Shown: positions 12,739 to 22,759 of the stretch, piece by piece
Layout: every line of letters begins with the position of its first letter
Numbering within the stretch: position 1 is the first letter of the stretch
Source of the DNA: Powellomyces hirtus
Lineage: Eukaryota > Chytridiomycota > Chytridiomycetes > Spizellomycetales > Powellomycetaceae
NCBI GenBank assembly: GCA_025526995.1
Contig: JAHLKG010000014.1
Location: 682,001 to 746,000, forward strand
Direction of reading: 5' to 3'
DNA length: 64,000 nt
The notes under the pieces: model-generated
Databases searched by the model: none
Told to the model about the DNA's origin: nothing
The model's input: the letters and a program-made list of their open reading frames with translations, nothing else
Position numbers and translations under genes: made by a program

Positions 12739-13095
12739 TTAAGCAAAGACATCATGCAGAGAGGACCACTTATTGGCGCTCAGCTGGAAAGATGCAAGCT
12801 TGTCAGATGTTCCAGAAGCCAACACGTGCAGTCTAGCGAGTTCATGCGAAATCGCCAGCTGGGGGGTGAAGAAAGTTGCATCCTCACAAGTGATTGACGT
12901 CAAAGACATTGTAGCATCAGGTCCCTCAAGAGTAGTCCCTCGTGACCAGGCAACATACATTGCTGTCTTCTGCGGGTTTGTGCGCTGAGGAGATCTCAAA
13001 GGCCCAATAATGACGCCTGGTAGGGTCAAGGCCTGGGATTTTTCGACCGTAATCGAGAATGCGGTAACCATTGGCAAGGCAACGATGTTGATTCA
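12739..13095 (-). pseudogene. PIF1-like helicase C-terminal remnant
   Basis: The minus-strand frame carries LPMVTAFSITVEKSQALTL, then GVIIGPLRSP and TAMYVAWSRGTTLEG. This is the C-terminal helicase motif block of PIF1-like helicases (T-x-x-K-S-Q-x-L-T-L followed by Y-V-A-x-S-R), as found in Helitrons and in stand-alone fungal PIF1 families. Everything upstream (Walker A and B) is missing. A stop lies just before the block, and a family A LTR starts 50 bp further on. It is a fragment with no intact product. Confidence 0.65.
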
Positions 13096-13147
13096 AAAGG
13101 TCCGATGAGGCAGTTGCACATCAATTGCCGAGGACGATTCCCAGGGG

Positions 13148-13494
13148 TGTCATACGCCCCACGTCCAAACATTGCTATCATAAGCGATGAGGACTATCTC
13201 CCTAAGCCACTGGTTCGATTCTCAGTAAACGCGGGTCAAAGTTAGCTAAGGAGTGGCTGAAGAAAGCCTTATTTTATGCTGCCTATGATTAGGATGAAGC
13301 GTATTTTGTATTCAGCCAATTTGCTGCTGTATCCGCAATAAAGAAAAACGGCTCGATAGTTGTTGCAATAAGTAGAATAGGCACAAAGTATAAATAGTAG
13401 AGTACTTCCTGCTCCTGCCAAAAATAATATACATCAAGACACCCGACTTGTACATCTGCTTCATATCATCCTAGATTCATTCAACCATATTACA
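13148..13494 (+). repeat. LTR A, 5' LTR of a broken Ty3-like element
   Basis: 347 bp starting TGTCATACGCC and ending CAACCATATTACA, a TG...CA terminus. It is followed directly by TGGTAGCACCAC, a tRNA primer-binding site. The same LTR occurs as solo copies at 19524-19877 and 58307-58593; all share a TATAAATAGTAGAGTACTTC promoter-like core. Confidence 0.85.
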
Positions 13495-13506
13495 TGGTAG
13501 CACCAC
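13495..13506 (+). promoter_or_regulatory. Primer-binding site of element A (TGGTAGCACCAC)
   Basis: TGGTAGCACCAC abuts the CA end of LTR A. The same motif follows the LTRs of the family B element and of the gypsy element in this window, so three LTR families appear to use one tRNA primer. Confidence 0.7.
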
Positions 13507-13669
13507 TACAGATCTCGGCTATCCTCACTACCAACTAGATTATGTCAACTTCACTTATCCAAGCCGCTATTAATGCACAAGTAGCAGCTGCTGCAGTAGC
13601 TGCCGCCGCTGCTCCCCCCGGAGCTCCACCTGCACCAGCATTATGGGTAGCTCCAGTACCCGCTCCAGC

Positions 13670-14086
13670 TGTGAGATGGCCATCATGGCATATTTATACT
13701 TTACTTATTTTCGGCTAGTAAAAAGCCATATCCCAAGTTAAGGCAGACGCGCCTCATAAGCGATTACCCAATCCCTCATAAGCAGAACTCCCCACAAGTT
13801 TACCCCGCGGTCTCAGTACTGCGCAGCTACACTGCCATCGCTGCACTGCCATAGATCCCTAGATGATCTCCCCGTTGTCCACAAGTTAGTTAGAACCCGA
13901 GAACCTCATATATAAACGAAAAGGAAAGCATCCCCCAGAGTGGGGATCATCATCCATCAATACATCAATATCTCCCACTCGAAATACTACATCTCTCCTT
14001 CTTCTCTTTCACCTCTTCTTCTTAAGAACGACAACTCCAAGCTCTCGAACCTCACAACCCCCGCCTTGAAACATAGGCACCTCACA
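13670..14086 (+). repeat. Solo LTR B inserted in the element A gag
   Basis: 417 bp from TGTGAGATGGCC to AGGCACCTCACA, with short inverted ends TGTGAG/CTCACA. It is flanked by a perfect 5-bp target-site duplication, CCAGC (13665-13669 and 14087-14091). It disrupts the gag of the older element A. Confidence 0.9.
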
Positions 14087-15293
14087 CCAGCCGCTGGCTG
14101 GTCCAGAACGGTCAAAACATAAACCGCCTGTAATGCTATAGAATCCGGACAAACCAAGGCCTCTCAGTATAAAGCCCAACAAGATTTGGAAGTGATAGAT
14201 CGTTTTGTCACTTACTATCGAAACACCTATCCAATTTTGAATTGAATTAACCCTCGTGTCAACGAATTGACATACCTTGTCAAACAAGTACCTCCTACTC
14301 TTTCAGCGGAAGTCGACTCATGGCACGCTACGTTCATGTTGGCAATGGTTGCTGCGCCTGCTGCTCCATTAGCAGGCCCTTTGGAGGATTGGATTGATGG
14401 TCTTTTGTTCCGATTCGCACCTAAGAATGTCACTGCGCGACTTCATACGGAAATCCATGTGGCCTATCTGAAGACGTCTCTTGAAGAGTATATCCGATAT
14501 ATCGAACGAAGGCACCACGTAGAAGGACTCGCCGTACACGCTAATGGCATTGCAAGGGAGTGATGGCTGACCGACCACAAACTTATTGACATCTTTAAAA
14601 CGGGTTTATCACGTCACCCTCGTTACGGCCAATACCTTGTGCAAGCGTTAGAAAACTATGTCACTACTGCTTTGACCAACTTGCAAGGGCCTGTAACCTT
14701 TAACATTGCTGTTAATGTTGTCTGTAATGCATTTAATGCCAAAGGTCTTACGAACCAAGACCTCACTATCCAACGACGAGCATGGTCTATACCCAAAACC
14801 TCTTACGACAATCGATCTAACCCCTATCCACAATGTGGTCGTAATACTCTTCCCTCTACTCCAAATCGTCAACGAGGACTGCCTCAGACACCTACACGTA
14901 GACAGACAATGGAATCAGCTGCACCTCACACGCCTCAAACTCCACAAAATCAAAGGTTCGGTAATCAGACCCAACAACGACAAACAAATACAGGAAGATC
15001 CTCCGGCTCCAATCGAATGCCTTGTAGTAGATGCGGTCGAACCAATCATTGCGCAGAAGAATGCTTTGCTTGACAACATGTGGATGGAACACCTCTGAAT
15101 GATACTATTGCAGCTTATGGCCCATCTGTGAAAAGGGAATCAGTGACAGATTTTCTAGATGGTTGGGACCAATAGAGGACTCTGAGTTCCAACCACATCA
15201 AATTTCCTCTGTATCTGATCGTCTGTTCCCTCCTCGTCTCTTGTCCGTTACCCATGAAAAATCCCCAAGCCGAACTTTGATTTCCTTGGCTCC

Positions 15294-16741
15294 TGTGAGG
15301 TGCCTATGTTTCAAGGCGGAAGATATGAAGCTCGAGAGCTTTGGAGTTGTCTTTAGAAAGAAGAGACGAGTGGAAGAGAGAAAATGATATAGTGTTTCGA
15401 GTGTTCTTTTGTGTTGATGTATTGATGGATGATGATCTCCACCGGGGGTGCTTTCCTTCTTGTTTATATATGAGGTTGTTGGGTTCTAAGTCTCTAACCA
15501 ACTTGTGGAGAACGGGAGATCATCTAGGGATCTATGGCAGTGCAGCGATGGCAGTGTAGCTGCGCAGTACTGAGACCGCGGGGTAAACTTGTGGGGAGTT
15601 CTGCTTATGAGGGATTGGGTAATCGCTTATGAGGCGTGTCTGCCTTAACTTGGGATATGGCCTTTTTACTAGCCGAAAAATAAGTAAAGTATAAATATGC
15701 CATGATGGCCATCTCACACCCCCCTTTGCCTCTTGGGCTTTAGTGCAGGAGGCATGAGGTTGCTGAGCCGCAGGTCGAGCTCCCATGCAATCGTCAGCTG
15801 CTGGCTTGCCATAGGACGAGCTCCCATATGGTGTCAGCTCCTGGTGCAGCGCTTAGGCTTACACTGGCTTCAATCTCTCCGTCGAGTAGATTGGTACATC
15901 GAAACCCCATCGGGCTCGGTAAAGTTCGGCTCATGACCAGGACAGGGAGCGGCTCCTAAGCGGCTTTATCCTTTGAACAGGGAGCTATTGCTTTGTTCGC
16001 TATCTAAGCGGTCGTTATAAGCGATGCCTGTATAAGCCGTGATGAAGTGGTTGCATGCCCTGACATTCGTAGTGACGAAGAGGTCAATCAACTCCATATC
16101 ATGCTCGCCAGAGAAGTAGGGAATCGTCTTCGTATTGGCGACAAGGGTTGTACGCAAAGTGATTTCGCTGAGCCGATCACCGTTTTGGAGGGCAGGGCCT
16201 ACGGCAGGGAAGGTCCAGGCGGCAGGTCCAGGTGCAGCCATCGTGAATCACTGCGTTTCAATCAAAAGAGCAAGCGTAGATGAGTTTGACAGGAAAGAAC
16301 GGGAGTGGTGCTACCATGTGAGGTGTCTATGTTTCAAGGCGGAAGATATGAAGCTCAAGAGCTTTGGAGTTGTCTTTAGAAAGAAGAGACGAGTGGAAAA
16401 GAGAAAATGATATGGTGTTTCGAGTGTTCTTTTGTGTTGATGTATTGATGGATGATGATCTCCACCGGGGGTGCTTTCCTTCTCGTTTACATATGAGGTT
16501 CTCGGGTTCTAAGTCTTTAACTAACTTGTGGAGAACAGGAGATCATCTAGGGATCTATGGCAGTGCAGCGATGGCAGTGTAGCTGCGCAGTACTGAGACC
16601 GCGGGGTAAACTTGTGGGGAGTTCTGCTTATGAGGGATTGGGTAATCGCTTATGAGGCGCGTCTGCCTTAACTTGGGATATGGCCTTTTTACTAGCCGAA
16701 AAATAAGTAAAGTATAAATATGCCATGATAACCATCTCACA
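15294..16741 (-). mobile_element. Non-autonomous LTR element (TRIM-like), family B
   Basis: Two direct 425-bp LTRs (15294-15718 and 16317-16741) flank only 598 bp. The TSD is GCTCC on both sides (15289-15293, 16742-16746). In the minus orientation the internal part starts with the primer-binding site TGGTAGCACCAC (16316-16305) and ends with a polypurine tract, AGAGGCAAAGGGGGG, directly before the 3' LTR. Between them is a short gag-like frame (16235-15966, starting MAAPGPAAWTF). No protease, reverse transcriptase or integrase is present, so mobility would depend on a related autonomous element. It sits inside element A. Confidence 0.88.
15966..16235 (-). CDS. Truncated gag-like ORF of the family B element
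   Basis: About 90 codons starting MAAPGPAAW, with a Gag N-terminal look (IPYFSGEHDMELIDLFVTTN resembles the start of Ty3-like Gag helical domains). It is terminated early, probably a residual piece of gag kept because it holds packaging or priming signals. It is unlikely to make a working capsid protein. Confidence 0.45.
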   Translation of the reverse strand, partial: APGPAAWTFPAVGPALQNGDRLSEITLRTTLVANTKTIPYFSGEHDMELIDLFVTTNVRACNHFITAYTGIAYNDRLDSEQSNSSLFKG

Positions 16742-17118
16742 GCTCCTTCATGGGGGATCACTGTGAAGATTGCAGGCAAAATTATTCCCGCCCTACTCGA
16801 TTCTGGTTGTAATACCATGGTGATGCACCCATGATTCGCCCATCGCCTGAATCTTCCCACTTCTCCACTGCCTGAACCTTATCAAGTTCATACTGCTGTG
16901 GAAGAACATATGTTGACGATTGACAAGATTACCGAACAATCTGTGGATGCCTTTAATGCATGTACCGATACTTTTGAGCGAATTGCTACCTTCAAATTCG
17001 AATTGGCCCCTATCGGTCTTACCTGTATCTTGGGTCTCCCCTTCTTTGAATTGATCGGCAATCACTACGTTACCACATCCATTCGTCCCTAGTGTTATTG
17101 AGATTTCTCTATCTACAT

Positions 17119-17947
17119 CTAATCCTGTGCAAAATGTTTCTCAACCAAGTCTTTGATGGGCCCGTTGTACTTGGCTGTGGGAATGCCGTCTTCAAACTCT
17201 CCCATTTTGTGGATCTTGTTCTGTGCGAGCTCACGTTCAGGGTTGCTCATGCGCATCCAGAGAGAGCCACCAACTCCCTGAAGAAGCTTGTCAGATGCAA
17301 GGATCCCGTATCCAAAGGTCTCAACAGCAAGATAAACGTTCTTGCACATTGTAAAGAACATATCGATCTTCTTCGATTTGGCTTTAGCGGTAGCGCCGCC
17401 AAATCTGACATCGAATGCATCGCAATGCTTTTTCATAGCCTGTTTGTTGCCCAAAAAGCCCTCAAGCTTCTTTCCCACACGCACGTAGTCCAGGTGATAG
17501 CGAGAATAGTGCCCAGCAGTGTTGGACTTCCAGTTCTCAAAGCGCTGGAACGCCTTGAAGTCATCATTGTTTCCGTTATATATGATGTCCGCATTCCACC
17601 AGGCAGCACCGACAATGCGTTGCAAGCGCTCCAGAACCCCCACGGCAGTGAGGAACACAACATGTCCAGGCTTCTTGGCACCTTTGACAACCTGTGAAAA
17701 GCGAGACTCAGCTAACTCTGTCCGGAAAGAGTGGCGCAGCATGGCGCAGCCTGGCGATGCGTGGCGCAGCGCACCTTACCTCGTCAGAAGTCTCTTCATC
17801 CGGGCTGTTGTCCTTGAGGCTGGCTAGCAGCCCTTCAAACATGAGCTCCTTTTCTTCCTGAGCTGCATCCTTGAACTTCTTGATCAGATCAGCTGTGGAC
17901 TCAGCAGTCCAGTCTGGGAGTCTTTTCCTGAGATTGTTGGGAGCCAT
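17119..17947 (-). CDS. Unknown two-exon protein (246 aa)
   Basis: Exon 1 17947-17780 (56 codons, start MAPNNLRKRLPDW) and exon 2 17691-17119 (190 codons plus stop) join in frame across an 88-bp intron with donor GTAAGG and acceptor CACAG. I do not recognise the product. It is intact, rather basic and aromatic (WWNADIIYNGNN, HYSRYHLDYVRVGKKLEGFL), with no obvious membrane segment or zinc finger. It lies between fragments of retroelements. It could be a host gene, a lineage-specific family, or a cargo or accessory gene of a mobile element. A clean frame and canonical intron argue for a real gene. Confidence 0.6.
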
Positions 17948-18219
17948 GGGTGCAGAACTGGGGGGGAAAGGTTTGGAAGATGTCGCAATGGTGAGGGCAA
18001 GAAGCAGGGAAGAAAACTGGCGAAGTCTGGCAAAGCGTCGCAAGCTTGGCTGGAATCAGGTGTGGTTTGTGGCTGGAACCAGCAATAGGTAATCTTGGTG
18101 AAAACCGAGGGCTCACGGGGGAGTGGCAGAAATTGGTGATAAAACTCTGTACTTATGTCAAGAGAATTTATTACCGCAACTTGGTCATGCTGTTAATGCA
18201 CCAAATAAGATATATAATA
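17948..18219. other. Upstream region of the unknown gene
   Basis: Non-coding sequence between the start of the 246-aa gene and the MITE. No further feature is supported. Confidence 0.35.
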
Positions 18220-18571
18220 GGGAGTTTCAATCATTCAAGGAATATTCGCCCTTATTGTCCACACCCTGAATATTACACAAAATGATGTGCGTTTGTGACC
18301 GCTTGTGGCCAGTCAACAAGCGAGCTAGCATGCTGTCGCACAAATGATGGATGCGTTTCGATGTTGAAATGAAGCAAAAAGCACCTCTGGAGTCGCAGGT
18401 TGTGAACAATGAATTGCGCCACTGAAAGATGCCTGATTTTGCGGGAGCCTATCAGAGCTCTCTGATCTAGCTACTACTACCCACTACCCGGTTCTCGTCA
18501 TTTTGTCGGCAACAAAAAATCCTTTCGTTTGTGGGGAAAAAATCACGTTTCATTGAATGATTGAAACTCCC
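18220..18571. mobile_element. MITE with 19-bp TIR and TA target duplication
   Basis: 352 bp bounded by perfect 19-bp inverted repeats, GGGAGTTTCAATCATTCAA at the left and its reverse complement at the right, flanked by TA on each side (18218-18219, 18572-18573). It has no coding capacity. The TA duplication suggests mobilisation by a Tc1/mariner-type transposase. A GGGGGTTTCAAAG half-motif immediately to the right may be part of an older copy. Confidence 0.7.
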
Positions 18572-18639
18572 TAATAGGGGGTTTCAAAGCTAGCGTTTTA
18601 GGCCTTCCAACGCATTGTAACTTTTGGCTTGCAACAAAA

Positions 18640-18876
18640 ACTGAGGCAGGCAGGTCTGCCTTAATGTAGGATATGGCTGTTTCCAAAAACTTTGCGTAAC
18701 TAGCTTACTTATGGCAAACAAGGAGATGATCACTTGACAGTCCTGAAACTGCGGGGTAGGCATATGAAGGATTATTATAATCGCTTATGAGGCAGGCAGG
18801 TCTGCCTTAATGTAGGATATGGCTGTTTATTGCCGAAGAAAATATAATGTATATATGCCTTTATGGCCATCTCACA
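18640..18876 (-). repeat. Diverged LTR B-like fragment
   Basis: The right end, GGCCATCTCACA (to 18876), and a core with ATCGCTTATGAGGC and AGGATATGGC match LTR B in minus orientation, but many positions differ. The CAGGCAGGTCTGCCTTAATG segment occurs twice (about 18648 and 18793), indicating an internal duplication. The left boundary is unclear. Confidence 0.5.
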
Positions 18877-19523
18877 AGGTCCAAGCTATTTTTGGTGCAA
18901 GCCATGGCCAGGGGAAGGTCAGGATTGTGAACAGTGTGCTTAAACGTGTTTTCTGAGTCAGGAAGTCACAAAGAGCATGCCGTTCGTGATTCTGGTCTTT
19001 ATATATCATTTAAATTTCATCGCAATACAGCAACAGGTCACGTGTTGTGCTGTGCCACATCAGAAAGGGGTGGAAATAACAATCCCCCTACTTTTACCGA
19101 TTACTCCAAACGCAAAGCATATTAGATAAATGCTCTTTGCTGGAGGTGGTGCTGGCGCTGGTGGTCATACTGATCGATGATGAGGGGTTGGGATGCGCTT
19201 GTGCAAAAAAGATGTCGGAATGCTGGGCGGCGGCTCTGAGGCGTTGTTTTTGCTTGTTTTCCACTTGACTTTTGAGATTGTCATGGAGACACGGTTTACA
19301 TAAGCTGTATGACTCGAGGTGTCGACTTTTGAAAGCGTGTTTTGGGGTTGGAGGTACTTTAGCTTTGCAGGTGATAAATGGCAACCGGATGGAACCAACT
19401 GTAACCAGAATCCATAAATCCCATTACATGTGACTTTTCAGCTGACCATCCAGTGACAGTCATGTGACTCTCATGTGAATCTCAAAAAAAAAGTGGAGAG
19501 GTCTCGCGAGTTTCAAGGCCCTC
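18877..19523. other. No gene seen
   Basis: Short open frames only, without splice signals or motifs that I can support. The segment ends at the TSD of the solo LTR A. Confidence 0.35.
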
Positions 19524-19877
19524 TGTAATACGAGTGGTTTTTCAGTGTCTTAGGTCGAATAGAACAAGGAATAGAACACAAGTGTGGGTTCAGAAGACCA
19601 TACATTTCTTTAGAAGGGAGCGGGAAGTACTCTACTATTTATACTTTGCGCCCATTTCCGCTTATCGCGACAACTATTAAGCCTTTTTTCTTATTGCGGA
19701 TACAGCGGTGAGTTTGCCATGTACAAGAACACGCATTATCCTTGTTTCAGGATGCATGTGATAATGAAGTGGGATAAGGCTTACTTCAGCCATTCCTTAG
19801 CTAACTTTGATCCGCGTCCTTCGGAAATCGAACCAGTGGCTTGGAAAATAGTATTTTTGGACGCGAGGCGTATGACA
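19524..19877 (-). repeat. Solo LTR A with perfect TSD
   Basis: 354 bp in minus orientation, TGTCATACGCC to GTATTACA, flanked by CCCTC on both sides (19519-19523, 19878-19882). It is a clear solo LTR left by LTR-LTR recombination. Confidence 0.9.
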
Positions 19878-19962
19878 CCCTCTCTATTCACGTGCTGATT
19901 ACAGAATGATTACGTACCAATTATAAAATTATATTTGCAAAAACAGCCTTTTTTGAAATCAT

Positions 19963-21628
19963 GTTTGAGAAGGTGTTTTGAGATGCGGTCCAGCATTGTG
20001 TGTAAGAGGCTGTTGACCCGAAAAATCTCAGCACATGACTTTTTACTAATTAAGTTCTCGTTCAAAAGTGATCTCGTCTCTGAAAAAACCAGGCCTGAGC
20101 CACAAAGCTGCCTGAAGGTCACGTGTTGCTTACGTGAAAAGCGTCCCGGACAAAATTGGGGGGTAAGACTCTGTACTTCGTCCAGAGAATACACCTGCCG
20201 TCCGTCGCCTTTCCCCCTTCCCCTCCCTCACCTCTATCCGTCTCACACACCTCTTCTCCAGGTAAACCAGCTGCCTGCCCCTCCCTCTCCCGTATTCCTC
20301 ATCCCCTCCCTTTCCAGTATTCCTCACTCCCATCCCTCTTTTCCAAGATTTTCACTTCTCTCGCATTCCTCATGGTCAACTGAGCGGTAGCAACAATGTG
20401 ATGGATAGCAAAGGATGGTTATTTTCATGGAGAATCTTTTCCTTTGGGGAAAGGTTCTTTGAGTTCCTAGGAACTCCACGTGTAGCAAAAAGAGGATAGG
20501 AAGCGCCACGCACGTTTGATCTGCGTTGTTATCGCAAGACTGGTCATGAACTGTGCAACTTTGACACCAATGGCTCTCCGGAATGTATGTATCCATCCAG
20601 TATTTCTCTCCTCTTGTCATGGTCCGACCTGTGCTATACAGTAATTGCTATACATACCTGTGCCATGCATAATTGACACACAGCATCAAGAACACCAACT
20701 TATCTTTCTGGTATGTCTTACATTTTTCTCTTTTCTCCCATCTCGCTCTTTTTTCTCTCATCTAACTCCCCATTGTCTGACTTGTGCATTCAGTAACATC
20801 GACCACGATCACCACGACAATTACCATCACCAAGCTTCCTGGTATGTATGAACTCCCTAACCTCTAACTCTGTCCCATTCAGTTCTCCCATGACCACCAC
20901 GATGACCATGTCGATCACCACCATCAATCTTTCTTCCATGTACGTATGTCCCATTCATCCAGATTTGTCCAGTATCTCGTCCATGCCCGACCATTACTAC
21001 CCACCATCTTGACTTTGAGCTTCGACAGCACGGCTCTGTAGCGCTTTTCTGTGACACGTTGATGGAATTGTATGAATCAGTGGAGGAAGCGACCGAACAC
21101 GTCTCCTTTCCGCTTTTTATAAATTTTCATTCTTTTTTAAAAAAAATTAGTTTTAATTTTTTTGATTTTAAAATTTCAAATAATTTTATGAGTGTTCATT
21201 TATAATTTGAAATTTCAAAATATTAAAAAGTCTACAACTTCTTTCTGCCTTTTTTGTATCTCTCTCTAGGTGCGAACATTTTGATACACATCACGCTCTG
21301 ACTCTTTTGAATATATTTTGCGTACCACTCTTTGTACATTTGGAGTTCATATAAAAAGTGGAGAGACGACTGCACACTATTTATTTTTAAATTTAGCAAT
21401 GATTTTATGAGTTCATATTTCTTACTTGATGTTGTTGTAAAATAAAAGAATAATGGAAATTGACTCACTCACATATGAAAATAAAGTAAAAATTTAAATA
21501 TATTAAAAATAGAAGATAAATATTGATTGGTTGGTCTTTCTTCCTGTAGTTGGCTTCTAAAATAGCAGTAGATAAATTATAGTAAAGGTTAGGGAAAGAG
21601 CTTTCAAGCAGTATGCATGATCTGAGTA
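19963..21628. repeat. 1.66-kb repeat unit, copy P
   Basis: This unit is repeated in direct orientation at 25945-26201 plus 34118-35494 (copy Q, split by the gypsy element). It starts at GTTTGAGAAGGTG and ends at GCATGATCTGAGTA. Inside are a pyrimidine-rich stretch, several GTATGT...CATTCAG intron-like segments surrounding His/Asp-rich exon-like modules (for example DHDHHDNYHH), and an AT-rich right third. I see no terminal repeats and no intact gene. It could be an uncharacterised repeat family or a segmental duplication. Confidence 0.7.
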
Positions 21629-21699
21629 AAAGTAGGACCTTTTGAGGAAGGCCGAGAAGGCTGGGGGGGCGGTGTTGCAGCCAAGCCAACGCCTGCAAA

Positions 21700-22285
21700 G
21701 GTAAGTGCACTGCGGAAGTACAAGCAGCAAGGTAAGGCTGCCTCTCCTGTCCTCCTTGCATCACAGGAGGACTCCTTGTCCAACCTGCGCATGCTAGCTG
21801 GCGTGGCTAGCCTGCAGCCTTTGCTGCCTGTCGATAAAGACAAGCGGACCAACCTGCACACAACGCTAGCGTTGCGTGATTTTGTGAGGGAACACCAGGC
21901 CCTGCCATCCGTCCTCGCTGCAGATGGTGTGCAAGATGTAATCAGGAAGGAGAAGGATGATGATGAGTACAAAGACGTTCCCTCCGATGAGGAAGAGAAA
22001 GAGGAGGAAGAGAGTGAGGGTGAGGGAGAGGAGCTGTTCGGAGACGACAAAGAGCTCCCGTCAGAGGAAGAGCTCCCCACCCCCTTTGACCTGGAGTTCT
22101 TGGACGACAGGACAGAGGACGACGATGAGGATGAGGACGAGAATGAGGATGAAGACAAGAATGAGGATGAGGACGAGTAGCAACAATAGCAGAAGCAACA
22201 ACAGCAGAAGCAACAACAGCAGAAGCAACAACAGCAGAAGCAACAGAAGCAGTAGCAAAAGAAGCAGCAAAAGAAGGAGTAGCAG
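21700..22285. repeat. Left arm of an inverted repeat with acidic ORF
   Basis: This arm is the reverse complement, with few differences, of about 22760-23330. It carries the acidic ORF and ends in a degenerate (AGCAGAAGCAACAAC)n tract. The arms start at CTGCGGAAGTACAAGCAG and face each other across about 470 bp that contain a solo gypsy LTR. Confidence 0.8.
21776..22180 (+). CDS. Acidic low-complexity ORF, left arm copy
   Basis: 134 codons as drawn, but the frame is open further upstream, so the start is uncertain. The N-terminal half looks like a normal protein (SNLRMLAGVASLQPLLPV, LHTTLALRDFVREHQ). The C-terminal half is a Glu/Asp run (SDEEEKEEEESEGEGEE). I do not recognise it. A nearly identical frame lies in the opposite arm. 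Conservation of the frame in both arms suggests a recently duplicated coding region, perhaps an exon of a larger gene or element. Confidence 0.4.
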   Translation: MSNLRMLAGVASLQPLLPVDKDKRTNLHTTLALRDFVREHQALPSVLAADGVQDVIRKEKDDDEYKDVPSDEEEKEEEESEGEGEELFGDDKELPSEEELPTPFDLEFLDDRTEDDDEDEDENEDEDKNEDEDE

Positions 22286-22560
22286 TGTAATAATACTAGG
22301 TCCGTTGCCAGAGTCTAGTCTTCTATTCGGGAATTCCCTATGTCTAATTCTACTGTAAGATCTCTAAGTCTTGAATACGCCCTCGTCAGAGTATTCCTAC
22401 TTTTCTTCTGGACCGCGAGGCGGTCCCGGTCACGTGATGGCCATCCGTGGCCATCCCTGAGGTCTAGTACCCTTCAGGATGCTGACGCTAGCATCCATCT
22501 CGCGCGGGGCCCTTCCTGGCACGTATCTAGGCTTAGGCTGGCGAACCACGCCTCATTACA
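22286..22560 (-). repeat. Solo gypsy LTR (family D) with TSD AGCAG
   Basis: 275 bp, TGTAATAATAC to CCTCATTACA as read on the plus strand. It is flanked by AGCAG on both sides (22281-22285, 22561-22565). It is the same LTR as the complete gypsy element at 26202-34112 but more diverged. It sits near the centre of the inverted repeat. Confidence 0.9.
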
Positions 22561-22759
22561 AGCAGCAGCAACGCTAGCAATACCAGCGAGCTGGGAGGGG
22601 GGGATGGATTGCATATAAGGCATATCTGTATCTGAACTTGCAAACAAATCACATTATAGCCATCCCCAAAGCCGCTTCTTCCTCATCTAACTTCCTCAGC
22701 ACATAATCTCAAATCTGCTGCCGCTTGTCGCTAGCCCCTGCTGATGCTGCTGCTGCTAA

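Larger units (their letters stand above)
13543..17092 (+). pseudogene. Decayed Ty3-like element A: gag and protease remnants with two insertions
   Basis: The gag begins at 13543 (MSTSLIQAAINAQV, Ala/Pro-rich) and is cut at 13669 by a solo LTR B. It resumes at 14087 with several stops. The part at 14267-15073 shows a Gag-like helical region (PLEDWIDGLLFRFAPKN) and ends in a CCHC zinc knuckle (CSRCGRTNHCAEEC). At 15294-16741 a complete family B element interrupts it. Downstream (about 16747-17092) lies an aspartic protease remnant with LLDSGCNT and ILGLPFF, containing a stop. Reverse transcriptase, integrase and the 3' LTR are absent. This is a truncated, non-functional retroelement. Confidence 0.75.

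Noticed and set aside
18220..18571. Inverted termini as a stem-loop RNA gene
   Set aside because: The 19-bp inverted repeats are 350 bp apart with TA duplications, which fits a MITE. No internal RNA-gene boxes were recognised.
13148..19877. Treating LTR A copies at 13148 and 19524 as the two LTRs of one element
   Set aside because: They are in opposite orientations and the second has its own perfect TSD (CCCTC), so it is an independent solo LTR.
21460..21500. AT-rich tract as a replication origin
   Set aside because: Only base composition supports it, and similar AT runs occur throughout 21-26 kb.
22061..22270. Open frame made almost only of leucine, and its counterpart at 22744-22977
   Set aside because: It is the reverse reading of the (CAG/CAA)n tract, with no independent support.
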